A DNA stretch of 11,820 nt, from the NCBI GenBank assembly GCA_017508315.1, contig JAFVZE010000386.1, forward strand, positions 1 to 11,820, read 5' to 3'. This document shows, piece after piece, positions 1-6,592 of this stretch. Position numbers and translations under genes: made by a program. The notes under the pieces were generated by a model, which was given only the letters and a program-made list of their open reading frames with translations, did not search any database and was not told the origin of the DNA. Source of the DNA: Kiritimatiellia bacterium. Lineage in GTDB: Bacteria; Verrucomicrobiota; Kiritimatiellia; RFP12; UBA1067. Each line of letters opens with the position of its first letter. Position 1 is the first letter of the stretch.

Positions 1-2
1 CC

Positions 3-626
3 GCGAGCTGGGTTTTAGAGGGCGTCGCCGAGGCGTTTTTAGCCGATGATGAACTTGGGACCTGGCTCAGGGAAAACGTGGAGCTCATGATGGTGCCGTT
101 TGCCGATTACGACGGCGCACAGGCGGGCGATCAGGGCAAGATGCGAAAACCCCACGACCACAACCGCGACTACTCGGAGTTTCTTTATCTGGAGACGAAG
201 GCGATTACGGAGTGGATCGCCGCTCACGCCGAAGGACGGCTTGATATGTTCATCGACGTGCACTGCCCGTGGATCCGCGGCAGATACAACGAGTGGGTCT
301 ATACTCCGTGGAAGGATCCGAAGATTCTTCCGGATATGGCGGCGGAAAAGCGTTTTTCGCAGCTCTTGGAAAAGCTGCAGTGCGGTTCGATGCGGTATCG
401 CGCGGCAGACGATCTGCCTTTCGGCAAAGAATGGAACAAAGGCGTCAACTACCAACAGGGATGGAGTGCGGTCATCTGGGCCTGTCACAAGGTGAAGGGG
501 CTTAAGATCGCCCGTTCCTATGAAGTTCCGTTCGCCAACGCCAACGGCGCCGTCGTCACGCCAGAGAAGTGCCGGGAACTCGGGCGCGATACGGCCAAGG
601 TGTTCCGGGCGATGCTGACGGAATAG
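3..626 (+). CDS. M14-family zinc carboxypeptidase, C-terminal part (5' end outside window)
   Basis: The reading frame is open from nucleotide 3, so the ATG at 78 is an internal methionine and the gene begins upstream of the window. Zinc carboxypeptidases of family M14 hydrolyse C-terminal or side-chain amide bonds using a Zn ion held by an HxxE pair and a later His. The residues just after the expected HxxE motif are visible (SWVLEGVAEAFLADD), but the HxxE pair itself is cut off. Also visible are the PFADYDG segment, an NRDY motif (the Asn-Arg pair of M14 enzymes, about nt 162-170), a DVHC segment whose His (nt 261-263) should be the third Zn ligand, and a SYEVP segment whose Glu (nt 522-524) fits the general base. 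The stop is TAG at 624-626. Substrate and localisation cannot be judged without the N-terminus. The family call is fairly sure; the subfamily is unknown. Confidence 0.75.
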   Translation, partial: ASWVLEGVAEAFLADDELGTWLRENVELMMVPFADYDGAQAGDQGKMRKPHDHNRDYSEFLYLETKAITEWIAAHAEGRLDMFIDVHCPWIRGRYNEWVYTPWKDPKILPDMAAEKRFSQLLEKLQCGSMRYRAADDLPFGKEWNKGVNYQQGWSAVIWACHKVKGLKIARSYEVPFANANGAVVTPEKCRELGRDTAKVFRAMLTE

Positions 627-757
627 ATGTCAACAATGTTTTCCCCGCCGCGGCCGTCTTCGGCGTCGCCGGCTATTTTCATTCCGGGCTCCGAGCCGAG
701 CAGCGACGCCAGCCCCATTCTCATGATGGCGAGGTCGTCTATACGTGCGCTTTGCAC
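627..757 (-). pseudogene. Relic of a NarL/LuxR-type response regulator receiver domain
   Basis: Read on the minus strand from a GTG at 757, the frame gives ARIDDLAIMRMGLASLLGSE followed by PGMKIAGDAEDGRGG. This matches the start of receiver domains of NarL/FixJ-type regulators: the acidic DD pair after strand 1, helix 1 with R-x-GL-x-x-LL, the strand 2 segment, and the A-E-D-G turn. Similarity ends near nt 644. The phospho-acceptor Asp, the conserved Thr and Lys, and the whole HTH domain are absent. The first strand (normally hydrophobic, ending VDDH) is also degenerate. The frame runs on into the peptidase gene on the opposite strand, where it no longer resembles anything. I read this as a decayed gene once divergent from htpG. 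The similarity is recognised by eye over about 34 residues, so chance resemblance is unlikely but not excluded. Confidence 0.6.
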
Positions 758-780
758 TCCGGTAGAGAAACTGATATACT
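752..780 (+). promoter_or_regulatory. Sigma70-type promoter of htpG
   Basis: A -35 hexamer TTGCAC (752-757) and a -10 hexamer TATACT (775-780) are separated by exactly 17 bp, close to the sigma70 consensus. Transcription would start near 787, giving a leader of about 34 nt before the htpG ATG with its purine-rich ribosome binding site. I see no CIRCE-type inverted repeat or other recognisable heat-shock operator around it. The -35 overlaps the GTG that begins the receiver-domain relic on the other strand. Confidence 0.7.
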
Positions 781-820
781 ACCGCGAAAAACCGTAAAAA
801 AGCATATTGAAGGAGAGAAA

Positions 821-2740
821 ATGCCGCAGACCCAGAAGCGTGAATTCAAGGCCGAAATAGCCCAGATGCTCGATCTTGTCGTAAATTCGCTTTATTCGAA
901 AAAAGAGATTTTTCTGCGCGAACTCGTTTCCAACGCGTCGGACGCCATCGACAAGGCGAAATTCAAGGCTTTGACCGACGCGGCGCTCGCCGCCGAAAAC
1001 CCCGAATGGGGGATCGAAATCGCCGTTGACGTCGGGGCCGGGACGCTGATGGTTTCCGACAACGGCATCGGCATGGATCTTGAAGAGCTCGAGCGCAATC
1101 TCGGCACCATCGCATCTTCCGGCACCAAGGCGTTCCGCCAGGCGCTCAAGGAGGACAAGGGCGCGGATCTGCCCGAACTCATAGGACAGTTCGGCGTCGG
1201 TTTCTACGCGGCGTTCATGGTCGCCGACAAGGTGCGCGTCGTTTCGCGCCGCCGCGGCGGCGAAGGCGCTTTCATGTGGGAGTCGGACATGACCGGCGGC
1301 TACACGGTCGGAGAATCCGAGCGCGACGGTTTCGGCACGAGCGTCATGCTTCATCTGCGCGACGCCCATAAGGAGTTTCTCGACGAGTGGCGCATCCGCG
1401 AACTCATAAAGAAGTATTCCGACTTCATCGCTTACCCGGTGAAATTCCGCCGCATCGATGTGCCCGCCGACGAAAAGGAAGAGGACCGCAAGCGCCGCGA
1501 GGAGAGCGAGTCCAAGGCGCTCAACACGATGACGGCGCTCTGGAAGCGCGCGAAGAAGGACGTCAAGGACGAGGAGTACGCCGAGTTCTACAAACACCTC
1601 ACCCACGACTGGAAAGAGCCGCTTGAAAAGATCCCGTTCTCCGGCGAGGGCGCGGTCGAATTCAAGGCGCTTCTCTTCCTGCCGCGCGAGGCGGGAATGG
1701 AAATGTACATGCCGCAGACGAAGAAGGGGCTTTCGCTCTACGTGCGGAACGTCTTCATCGGCGACGATATGGAGATGCTGCTGCCCGATTACCTCCGCTT
1801 CGTGAAGGGCGTCGTGGATTCAGCCGATCTGCCGCTCAACGTTTCGCGTGAAATGCTTCAGGACGACGCCGTCATCGCCAAGATCAAGAGCGCGGTCACT
1901 TCGAAGATTCTCTCCGCGCTCGAGGATCTCAAGAAGAAGGCGGCGGACGCCAAGGAAGGGGAAACGCCAGCCTGGCGCACATTCTGGGATTCGTTCGGCT
2001 GCATTCTCAAAGAAGGCATCCACACCGACTACGCCAACGCCGAACGGCTCAAGAAGCTCGTCATGTATCCTTCGGCGAAGAATCCCGACGGCAAGCTTAT
2101 TTCGCTCGAGGAATACGTCAAGGACATGGCTCCGGGGCAGGATTCCATCTACTTCCTCTGCGCGCCGAAGATCGAGAACGCCCGCGTCGCTCCGCAGATC
2201 GAACAGGCGCTCAGGCACAAGTGCGACGTTCTTTTCTTCTGCGATCCCGTCGACGAATGGCTTTCGGAATCGCTCCGCGAGTTCGACGGAAAGAAGTTCG
2301 TCGACATCGCCCGCGGCGATGTGCAGTTCGGCACCGAGACCGAGCGCGAGGCGGAGAAGAGCGCCAACGAGAAATCGGCGGTTGAATTGAAGCCGCTCAT
2401 GGACGCGGTGAAAGCCCGTCTCGAGGCCGATCTCGCCGAAGTGCGCCTTTCAACGCGCCTTGCCGATTCGCCGTGCTGCCTCGTCGCGACCGAGAACGGG
2501 CTTTCGCCGGCGATGGAGAGGATGATGCGCGCCATGAACAAGTCCGCGCCGAAGGAGAAGCGCGTCCTCGAACTCAACGCTTCGCATCCGCTCGTGGAGA
2601 AGATGAAGGGTCTTTCCGGCGCGGAACTCGACGACGCGGTCGATCTCCTCTACGCTCAGGCGCTCGTCGCCGAAGGCTCGCCCGTGCCCGATCCGGCGCG
2701 CTTCGGAAAACTGCTCGTCTCGCTGATGCTCAAGGGTTGA
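821..2740 (+). CDS. htpG: Molecular chaperone HtpG (bacterial Hsp90)
   Basis: HtpG is the cytoplasmic, ATP-dependent dimeric Hsp90 chaperone that remodels client proteins, often with DnaK. The product is 639 aa (E. coli 624). The N-terminal GHKL ATPase domain shows RELVSNASDAIDK with catalytic Glu34 and nucleotide-contacting Asn38, the DNGIGM motif with Asp80, the lid segment GTIASSGT (95-102), and the glycine-rich IGQFGVGFYA (121-130). The middle domain carries the typical YVRNVFI and LPLNVSRE segments, and the C-terminal dimerisation domain ends normally. The ATG at 821 was chosen because the family's N-terminus begins there and an AAGGAGA ribosome binding site lies at 810-816; the frame stays open upstream to 569 but that part has no Hsp90 similarity. 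It is preceded by its own promoter and appears monocistronic, since a new promoter lies before hisF. Confidence 0.97.
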   Translation: MPQTQKREFKAEIAQMLDLVVNSLYSKKEIFLRELVSNASDAIDKAKFKALTDAALAAENPEWGIEIAVDVGAGTLMVSDNGIGMDLEELERNLGTIASSGTKAFRQALKEDKGADLPELIGQFGVGFYAAFMVADKVRVVSRRRGGEGAFMWESDMTGGYTVGESERDGFGTSVMLHLRDAHKEFLDEWRIRELIKKYSDFIAYPVKFRRIDVPADEKEEDRKRREESESKALNTMTALWKRAKKDVKDEEYAEFYKHLTHDWKEPLEKIPFSGEGAVEFKALLFLPREAGMEMYMPQTKKGLSLYVRNVFIGDDMEMLLPDYLRFVKGVVDSADLPLNVSREMLQDDAVIAKIKSAVTSKILSALEDLKKKAADAKEGETPAWRTFWDSFGCILKEGIHTDYANAERLKKLVMYPSAKNPDGKLISLEEYVKDMAPGQDSIYFLCAPKIENARVAPQIEQALRHKCDVLFFCDPVDEWLSESLREFDGKKFVDIARGDVQFGTETEREAEKSANEKSAVELKPLMDAVKARLEADLAEVRLSTRLADSPCCLVATENGLSPAMERMMRAMNKSAPKEKRVLELNASHPLVEKMKGLSGAELDDAVDLLYAQALVAEGSPVPDPARFGKLLVSLMLKG

Positions 2741-2767
2741 TTTTGCCGTACGGGACAGAGCCTTTTT

Positions 2768-2776
2768 TGGTATAAT
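2768..2776 (+). promoter_or_regulatory. Extended -10 promoter of hisF, predicting a nearly leaderless mRNA
   Basis: TGGTATAAT at 2768-2776 is a perfect extended -10 element (TGnTATAAT), preceded by a run of T. No good -35 is present at 16-18 bp; TTGCCG at 2743-2748 is 22 bp away, too far. The -10 ends only 9 nt before the hisF ATG, so transcription should start 0-3 nt before the start codon. There is no Shine-Dalgarno sequence in between, which fits leaderless translation. The same arrangement recurs before fabD. Confidence 0.7.
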
Positions 2777-2785
2777 TTCTCCGCT

Positions 2786-3559
2786 ATGAAAAAGCCAATT
2801 GTAATCATGCCGTGCCTTGATATGCGCGCCGGGCGCGTTGTCAAAGGCGTCAATTTCGTGGACATCAAAGACGCCGGCGATCCGGTCGAATGCTGCCGCG
2901 CCTATTGCGACGCCGGAGCCGACGAACTGGCCATGCTCGACATAACCGCGACCGTCGAGGGCCGCGATACGATGCTTGAGGTGACGCGCAAGGTCGCCGA
3001 AGCCGTCACCGTTCCTTTCACCATGGGCGGAGGGATTTCCTCGGTCAAAGCCGCCGCCGCCGTCATCGAGGCGGGCGCGGACAAGTTCTCCACTTCTTCG
3101 GCGGTGTTCCGCAACGCCGCGATGATCGGGGAGATGGTCAAAGAGTTCGGGCCGGAGAAGGTGACCGTGGCGATCGACGTCGCGCAGAATCCCGCCATGC
3201 CCAGCGGCTACGAAGTCTTCATCGACGGCGGGCGCACCGCCACCGGCAGGGACGCCGTCGAATGGGCGAAGGAGGTGAACGGCTACGGAGTCGGGACGAT
3301 TCTGCCCACATCGAAGTCGACCGACGGCGTGCGCACCGGATATGACCTGCCGCTCATCCGCAGGATAAGAGAGATCACCGATGCCGATGTCGTCGCGTCG
3401 GGCGGAGCCGGCACAATGGAGCATTTCGCCGAGGCCGCCGAGGCCGGAGCGACGGTGCTTCTGGCCGCAAGCGTTTTCCACTTCAAAGTGATCGCGATTC
3501 CCGAACTGAAGAAATTCCTCGCCGCTCGCGGGTTCAATGTGAGACAAGCCGGTGTCTGA
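2786..3559 (+). CDS. hisF: Imidazole glycerol phosphate synthase, cyclase subunit HisF
   Basis: HisF is the (beta-alpha)8-barrel synthase subunit that, with ammonia supplied by the HisH glutaminase, converts PRFAR to imidazole glycerol phosphate and AICAR in histidine synthesis. The product is 257 aa, the usual length. Catalytic Asp12 (in IMPCLDM) and Asp131 (in AIDV) are present, as are the phosphate-binding GGGI segment, the TSKSTDGVRTGYD loop and the C-terminal VASGGAGT segment. The ATG at 2786 is the only sensible start. It has no ribosome binding site and sits directly after the promoter. hisH and other his genes are not adjacent; the only other histidine gene here is the phosphatase at 10288. 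The end overlaps the next gene by 8 nt, suggesting translational coupling to potA. Confidence 0.96.
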   Translation: MKKPIVIMPCLDMRAGRVVKGVNFVDIKDAGDPVECCRAYCDAGADELAMLDITATVEGRDTMLEVTRKVAEAVTVPFTMGGGISSVKAAAAVIEAGADKFSTSSAVFRNAAMIGEMVKEFGPEKVTVAIDVAQNPAMPSGYEVFIDGGRTATGRDAVEWAKEVNGYGVGTILPTSKSTDGVRTGYDLPLIRRIREITDADVVASGGAGTMEHFAEAAEAGATVLLAASVFHFKVIAIPELKKFLAARGFNVRQAGV

Positions 3560-4676
3560 GGAGTCCGGTTCAGACTTCTTGGTGTTTGACCGCGTGACCA
3601 AGCGCTTCGGCGCGCTCACGGCGGTCAACGATGTCTCGCTTTCGGTGAAAAAAGGCGAATTCTTCTCGCTTCTCGGACCTTCGGGATGCGGGAAGACCAC
3701 GCTTCTGCGGATGCTCGGAGGTTTCGAGCGCCCCGATTCCGGGCGCATCTACCTTGAAGGCAGGGACATAACCGACCTGCCTCCGAACCAGCGCCGGGTG
3801 CATACGGTTTTCCAGAATTACGCGCTCTTCCCGACGATGACCATCTGGGACAATATCGCGTTTTCTCTGAAACTCGCCAAGAAACCGAAAGGCGAGATCG
3901 ATGAGATGGTCGATTCGATCCTTGAGATGATCCAGATGTCGGATCAGGCGTGGAAATACCCCTCGCAGCTTTCGGGCGGGCAGAAACAGCGTGTCGCGAT
4001 CGCCAGAGCGCTCGTCGACCGTCCGCAGGTGCTGCTCCTCGACGAACCGCTCGCCGCGCTCGACCTGAAGCTCCGCCAGCACATGCTGCTTGAGCTTGAC
4101 ACGATCCACGATCAGGTCGGCATCACGTTCATATACGTGACCCACGACCAGGGCGAGGCGATGAGCCTTTCCGACCGGATCGCGGTCATCAACCGCGGCC
4201 GCGTGGAGCAGCTGGACGGTCCCGCGAAGATCTACGAGGCGCCGCAGTCGCGTTTCGTCGCCTCGTTCATCGGGGACACGAACTTTCTGACCGGCGAAAT
4301 CGTCTCCATCGACGGCGACTACTGCCGGATCGAGGTGGAGGGTTTCCCCTGCGTGTCGGCGTTCAACGACAAGAATCTGCAGGTCGGGCAGCGCGTCGAT
4401 CTTTCGGTGCGTCCGGAGAAAATCCGCGTGACGCTCAACCCGCCGCTTCCGGAAAAGGGCGCGGGCATCAACGTCTTCCCGTCGAAGGTGAAGGATATCG
4501 TCTATCAGGGCGTGTACACGAAATACTGGCTCAAGTCGGGCAATCTCCAGATTTCCGCGCTCAAGCCGCATTCGCGCTTCCTGCTGGATCAGGAGCCGAT
4601 CACGTGGAACGACGATGTTTTCGTCTGGTGGCATCCCGACGACGGCTACATGGTCGAAGAGGGCGCGGAGACGTGA
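3552..4676 (+). CDS. potA: Polyamine-type ABC transporter ATP-binding protein PotA
   Basis: This is the ATPase of a spermidine/putrescine-type ABC importer, on the cytoplasmic face of the membrane. The product is 374 aa, matching PotA. In order: Walker A GPSGCGKTT (42-50), Q-loop Gln88 in VFQNYALFP, signature LSGGQKQR (140-147), Walker B VLLLDE (160-165), D-loop ALD (169-171), and switch His198 in YVTHDQ. A C-terminal TOBE-type substrate/regulatory domain (about 240-365) ends in the typical VWWHPDDG segment. The likely start is GTG at 3552, overlapping the hisF stop by 8 nt; the ribosome binding site is weak (GAGA at 3541-3544), so the start could be a little downstream. It overlaps potB by 1 nt. 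Pot, sulfate, iron and sugar ABC ATPases are related, but the linked PotB-like permease supports polyamine or a similar cationic substrate. Confidence 0.9.
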   Translation: MSEESGSDFLVFDRVTKRFGALTAVNDVSLSVKKGEFFSLLGPSGCGKTTLLRMLGGFERPDSGRIYLEGRDITDLPPNQRRVHTVFQNYALFPTMTIWDNIAFSLKLAKKPKGEIDEMVDSILEMIQMSDQAWKYPSQLSGGQKQRVAIARALVDRPQVLLLDEPLAALDLKLRQHMLLELDTIHDQVGITFIYVTHDQGEAMSLSDRIAVINRGRVEQLDGPAKIYEAPQSRFVASFIGDTNFLTGEIVSIDGDYCRIEVEGFPCVSAFNDKNLQVGQRVDLSVRPEKIRVTLNPPLPEKGAGINVFPSKVKDIVYQGVYTKYWLKSGNLQISALKPHSRFLLDQEPITWNDDVFVWWHPDDGYMVEEGAET

Positions 4677-5581
4677 TGCGTTCCTTCCGCGACAAACTGC
4701 ACGAGTGGGGGCTCACTTTGCCGAGTTTCCTGTGGCTCATGTGCTTTTTCGTGATTCCCACGGTGATCGTGGTGTCGATAGCCTTCCATTCCGCAAGTCC
4801 CGGCGGAGGAATCGCCGCGGGGTTCACGCTTGAAACCTGGCGCGGCATTTCAAACCCGAACTATCCCGTTATCGTCTGGCGGACGATCTGGATATCGGCC
4901 GTGACCACCGCCGCCTGCGTGGTCCTTTCGCTTCCGTGCGCGTACGCGATAGCGAGAATGAGCGTGAAATGGCGCGCGGTCGTCGCCGGGCTCATCATGC
5001 TGCCGTTCTGGACGAGTTTCATCGTCCGCGTTTTCGCCTGGCGCACTCTGCTCAATCCGGAGGGGTTCATCCAGCAGTTGCTCATCAGCATCGGGCTCGC
5101 GGCGGAGAATACGACTCTCAACTACAATTCCGGGGCGATACTCGTCGTTTCGATATATTCGTTCCTGCCTTTCGCGATCATGCCGATCTACACGGCGGCG
5201 GAAAAATTCGACTTTTCGCTGCTGGAGGCGGCACGCGATCTCGGGGCCCGCAGTTTCTACGCGTTCTGCCGCATTTTCATGCCGGGGATCAAGCGCGGCA
5301 TCGTTTCGGCGGTGCTGATGGTGTTTATTCCGGCGATCGGATCGTATGTCATCCCCGATCTGGTCGGCGGCACGGATTCCGAGCTTATCGGAAACAAAAT
5401 ATATCAGCGCACGTTCCCGGACCGCAACCTGCCGCACGCGTCGGCGCTGGCGACGGTCACGGGGATTTCGGTGCTGCTGCCGCTCGCCTGTGTCGCATGG
5501 TGGCTCAAACGTCAGGATGAACGCGAGGCCAAGCGGCTCGCGGAGGCGACTGCGCGCAAACTCAGCGGCGGCGCGGCTTGA
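4676..5581 (+). CDS. potB: Polyamine-type ABC transporter permease PotB
   Basis: This is the inner-membrane permease subunit of the same importer. The product is 301 aa, slightly longer than usual. It has an N-terminal membrane segment (about 12-38), a periplasmic stretch, then five further hydrophobic segments. The cytoplasmic EAA loop that docks on the ATPase begins at Glu184 (EAARDLGA) and is followed by the family's PGIKRGI and YVIPDLVGG segments. The ATG at 4676 overlaps the potA stop as TGATG, with GGAG at 4667-4670 as ribosome binding site; the frame is open further upstream but only inside potA. The next gene is fabD with its own promoter, so the partner permease PotC and binding protein PotD are missing here. 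The charged C-terminal tail (from about 275) is longer than normal. Confidence 0.9.
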   Translation: MRSFRDKLHEWGLTLPSFLWLMCFFVIPTVIVVSIAFHSASPGGGIAAGFTLETWRGISNPNYPVIVWRTIWISAVTTAACVVLSLPCAYAIARMSVKWRAVVAGLIMLPFWTSFIVRVFAWRTLLNPEGFIQQLLISIGLAAENTTLNYNSGAILVVSIYSFLPFAIMPIYTAAEKFDFSLLEAARDLGARSFYAFCRIFMPGIKRGIVSAVLMVFIPAIGSYVIPDLVGGTDSELIGNKIYQRTFPDRNLPHASALATVTGISVLLPLACVAWWLKRQDEREAKRLAEATARKLSGGAA

Positions 5582-5612
5582 GAATCGCGCGGATCGCGCC
5601 GAACGGGTTGTT

Positions 5613-5633
5613 TCTCCGTAAAGCTCTCCGTAA
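5613..5633 (+). repeat. Two 9-bp direct repeats just upstream of the fabD -10 element
   Basis: TCTCCGTAA occurs at 5613-5621 and again at 5625-5633, a 12-bp period, ending 2 bp before the extended -10 of fabD. They occupy the place where a -35 box or an activator/repressor would sit. No -35 consensus is visible here, so the repeats could be an activator site for the fatty-acid operon. The role is inferred from position only. Confidence 0.45.
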
Positions 5634-5635
5634 TT

Positions 5636-5644
5636 TGGTATAAT
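5636..5644 (+). promoter_or_regulatory. Extended -10 promoter of fabD, predicting a leaderless mRNA
   Basis: TGGTATAAT at 5636-5644 is identical to the hisF element. The fabD ATG begins only 7 nt after the last T, so the expected start point falls on or next to the A of ATG. No Shine-Dalgarno sequence precedes the gene. There is no acceptable -35 at normal spacing. It probably drives the six-gene unit fabD to trmL. Confidence 0.7.
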
Positions 5645-5650
5645 AAGCCC

Positions 5651-6571
5651 ATGAAAAAATGTTGTATGTTTGCCGGACAGGGGGCTCAGGTCCCCGGTAT
5701 GGGTAGGGATTTCGCCGAGGCCGACGCCGAGGTGATGTCCCTTTTCGACAAGGCTAACGCCGTTCTCGGCTTTGATCTCAAGAAGATCTGCTTTGAAGGT
5801 CCAGCCGAAGAATTGACCAGATCCAATATCTGCCAGCCGGCGATATTCGTGACGAGCTATGCCGCGTTCCTGTCGCTCAAAAAGCGCAAGGATGTCGTTT
5901 TCGACTGCGCTGCGGGGCTTTCGCTCGGTGAATGGGGTGCGCTCTGCGCCGCCGGAGTTCTCGACTTCGATTCGACGCTCAAAGTTCTCGAGGCGCGCGG
6001 GCGTTTCATGCAGGAGGCCTGTGAAGCCGCCGAGAGCGCAATGATAGCGATTGTCGGAGCGTCGGCGGAACAGCTTGCCGAACTTTGCGCCAAAACCGGC
6101 TGTACCGTCGCCAACATCAACTCCAGCGCCCAGCAGGTGCTTTCAGGCTCGAAAGACGCCGTCGCGGCGGCGGCGGCGACCGCCAGAGAGCTCGGGATCA
6201 AGCGCGCGTTGCCGCTCGCCACGGCGGGGGCGTTCCATTCGAAGTTCATGGAGCCGGCGCGCGGGAAACTTGCCGCGGTTCTCGACGAGGTCGCTTTCGC
6301 CGCTCCGAAGTTTCCGGTTCTTTCCAACGTGACCGGCAGACCGCATTCCGGCGATCCGGGCGAAATCAGGGCGATGATGCTCCGTCAGGTCACGGAAACC
6401 ACCAACTGGGCTGCGGATGTGGAATGCGCAAAGGATCTCGGCTGCACGACGTTCGTCGAGTTCGGTCCCGGCAAGGTGCTTTCCGGGCTGGTCAAGAAGA
6501 TCGACCCTGCGCTCAACGTTCTCAACGTCGCGGATCTCGCCTCGCTTGAAGCGTCCGCCGCGGGTCTGTAA
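5651..6571 (+). CDS. fabD: Malonyl-CoA:ACP transacylase FabD
   Basis: FabD moves malonyl from CoA to acyl carrier protein, supplying the extender unit for type II fatty-acid synthesis in the cytoplasm. The product is 306 aa, the normal length. It shows the N-terminal FAGQGAQ motif (7-13), nucleophile Ser91 in GLSLGEW, conserved Arg116 that binds the malonyl carboxylate, and catalytic His196 in GAFHS. It ends with the EFGPGKVL segment typical of acyltransferases. The residue before the nucleophile is Leu, where E. coli FabD has His (GHSLGE). An Ala-rich run around 170-178 is a simple-repeat stretch of GCG codons. The ATG at 5651 follows the promoter directly. fabG follows after 21 nt; acpP and fabF are not in the cluster. 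Confidence 0.95.
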   Translation: MKKCCMFAGQGAQVPGMGRDFAEADAEVMSLFDKANAVLGFDLKKICFEGPAEELTRSNICQPAIFVTSYAAFLSLKKRKDVVFDCAAGLSLGEWGALCAAGVLDFDSTLKVLEARGRFMQEACEAAESAMIAIVGASAEQLAELCAKTGCTVANINSSAQQVLSGSKDAVAAAAATARELGIKRALPLATAGAFHSKFMEPARGKLAAVLDEVAFAAPKFPVLSNVTGRPHSGDPGEIRAMMLRQVTETTNWAADVECAKDLGCTTFVEFGPGKVLSGLVKKIDPALNVLNVADLASLEASAAGL

Positions 6572-6592
6572 TCCGTCGAAAAGGGTTCTGAA

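Noticed and set aside
569..820. N-terminal extension of htpG
   Set aside because: The frame is open but has no Hsp90 similarity; the ribosome binding site and family N-terminus fix the start at 821, and the promoter lies inside the extension.
779..1606. Long open frame antisense to htpG
   Set aside because: It mirrors the htpG codons, as expected of GC-rich DNA, and its translation shows no recognisable domain.
2746..2768. CCGTACGG plus six T as a terminator after htpG
   Set aside because: The palindrome leaves no loop of workable size, and the T-run is separated from it by 9 or more nt; it more likely belongs to the hisF promoter.
5587..5599. GCGCG-GAT-CGCGC as a terminator after potB
   Set aside because: The loop is only 3 nt and the following bases are a mixed sequence, not a T-run; it is too weak to call.
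6164..6182. GCG-rich simple repeat in fabD
   Set aside because: It encodes a short Ala run in a surface region and keeps frame; there is no sign of phase variation.
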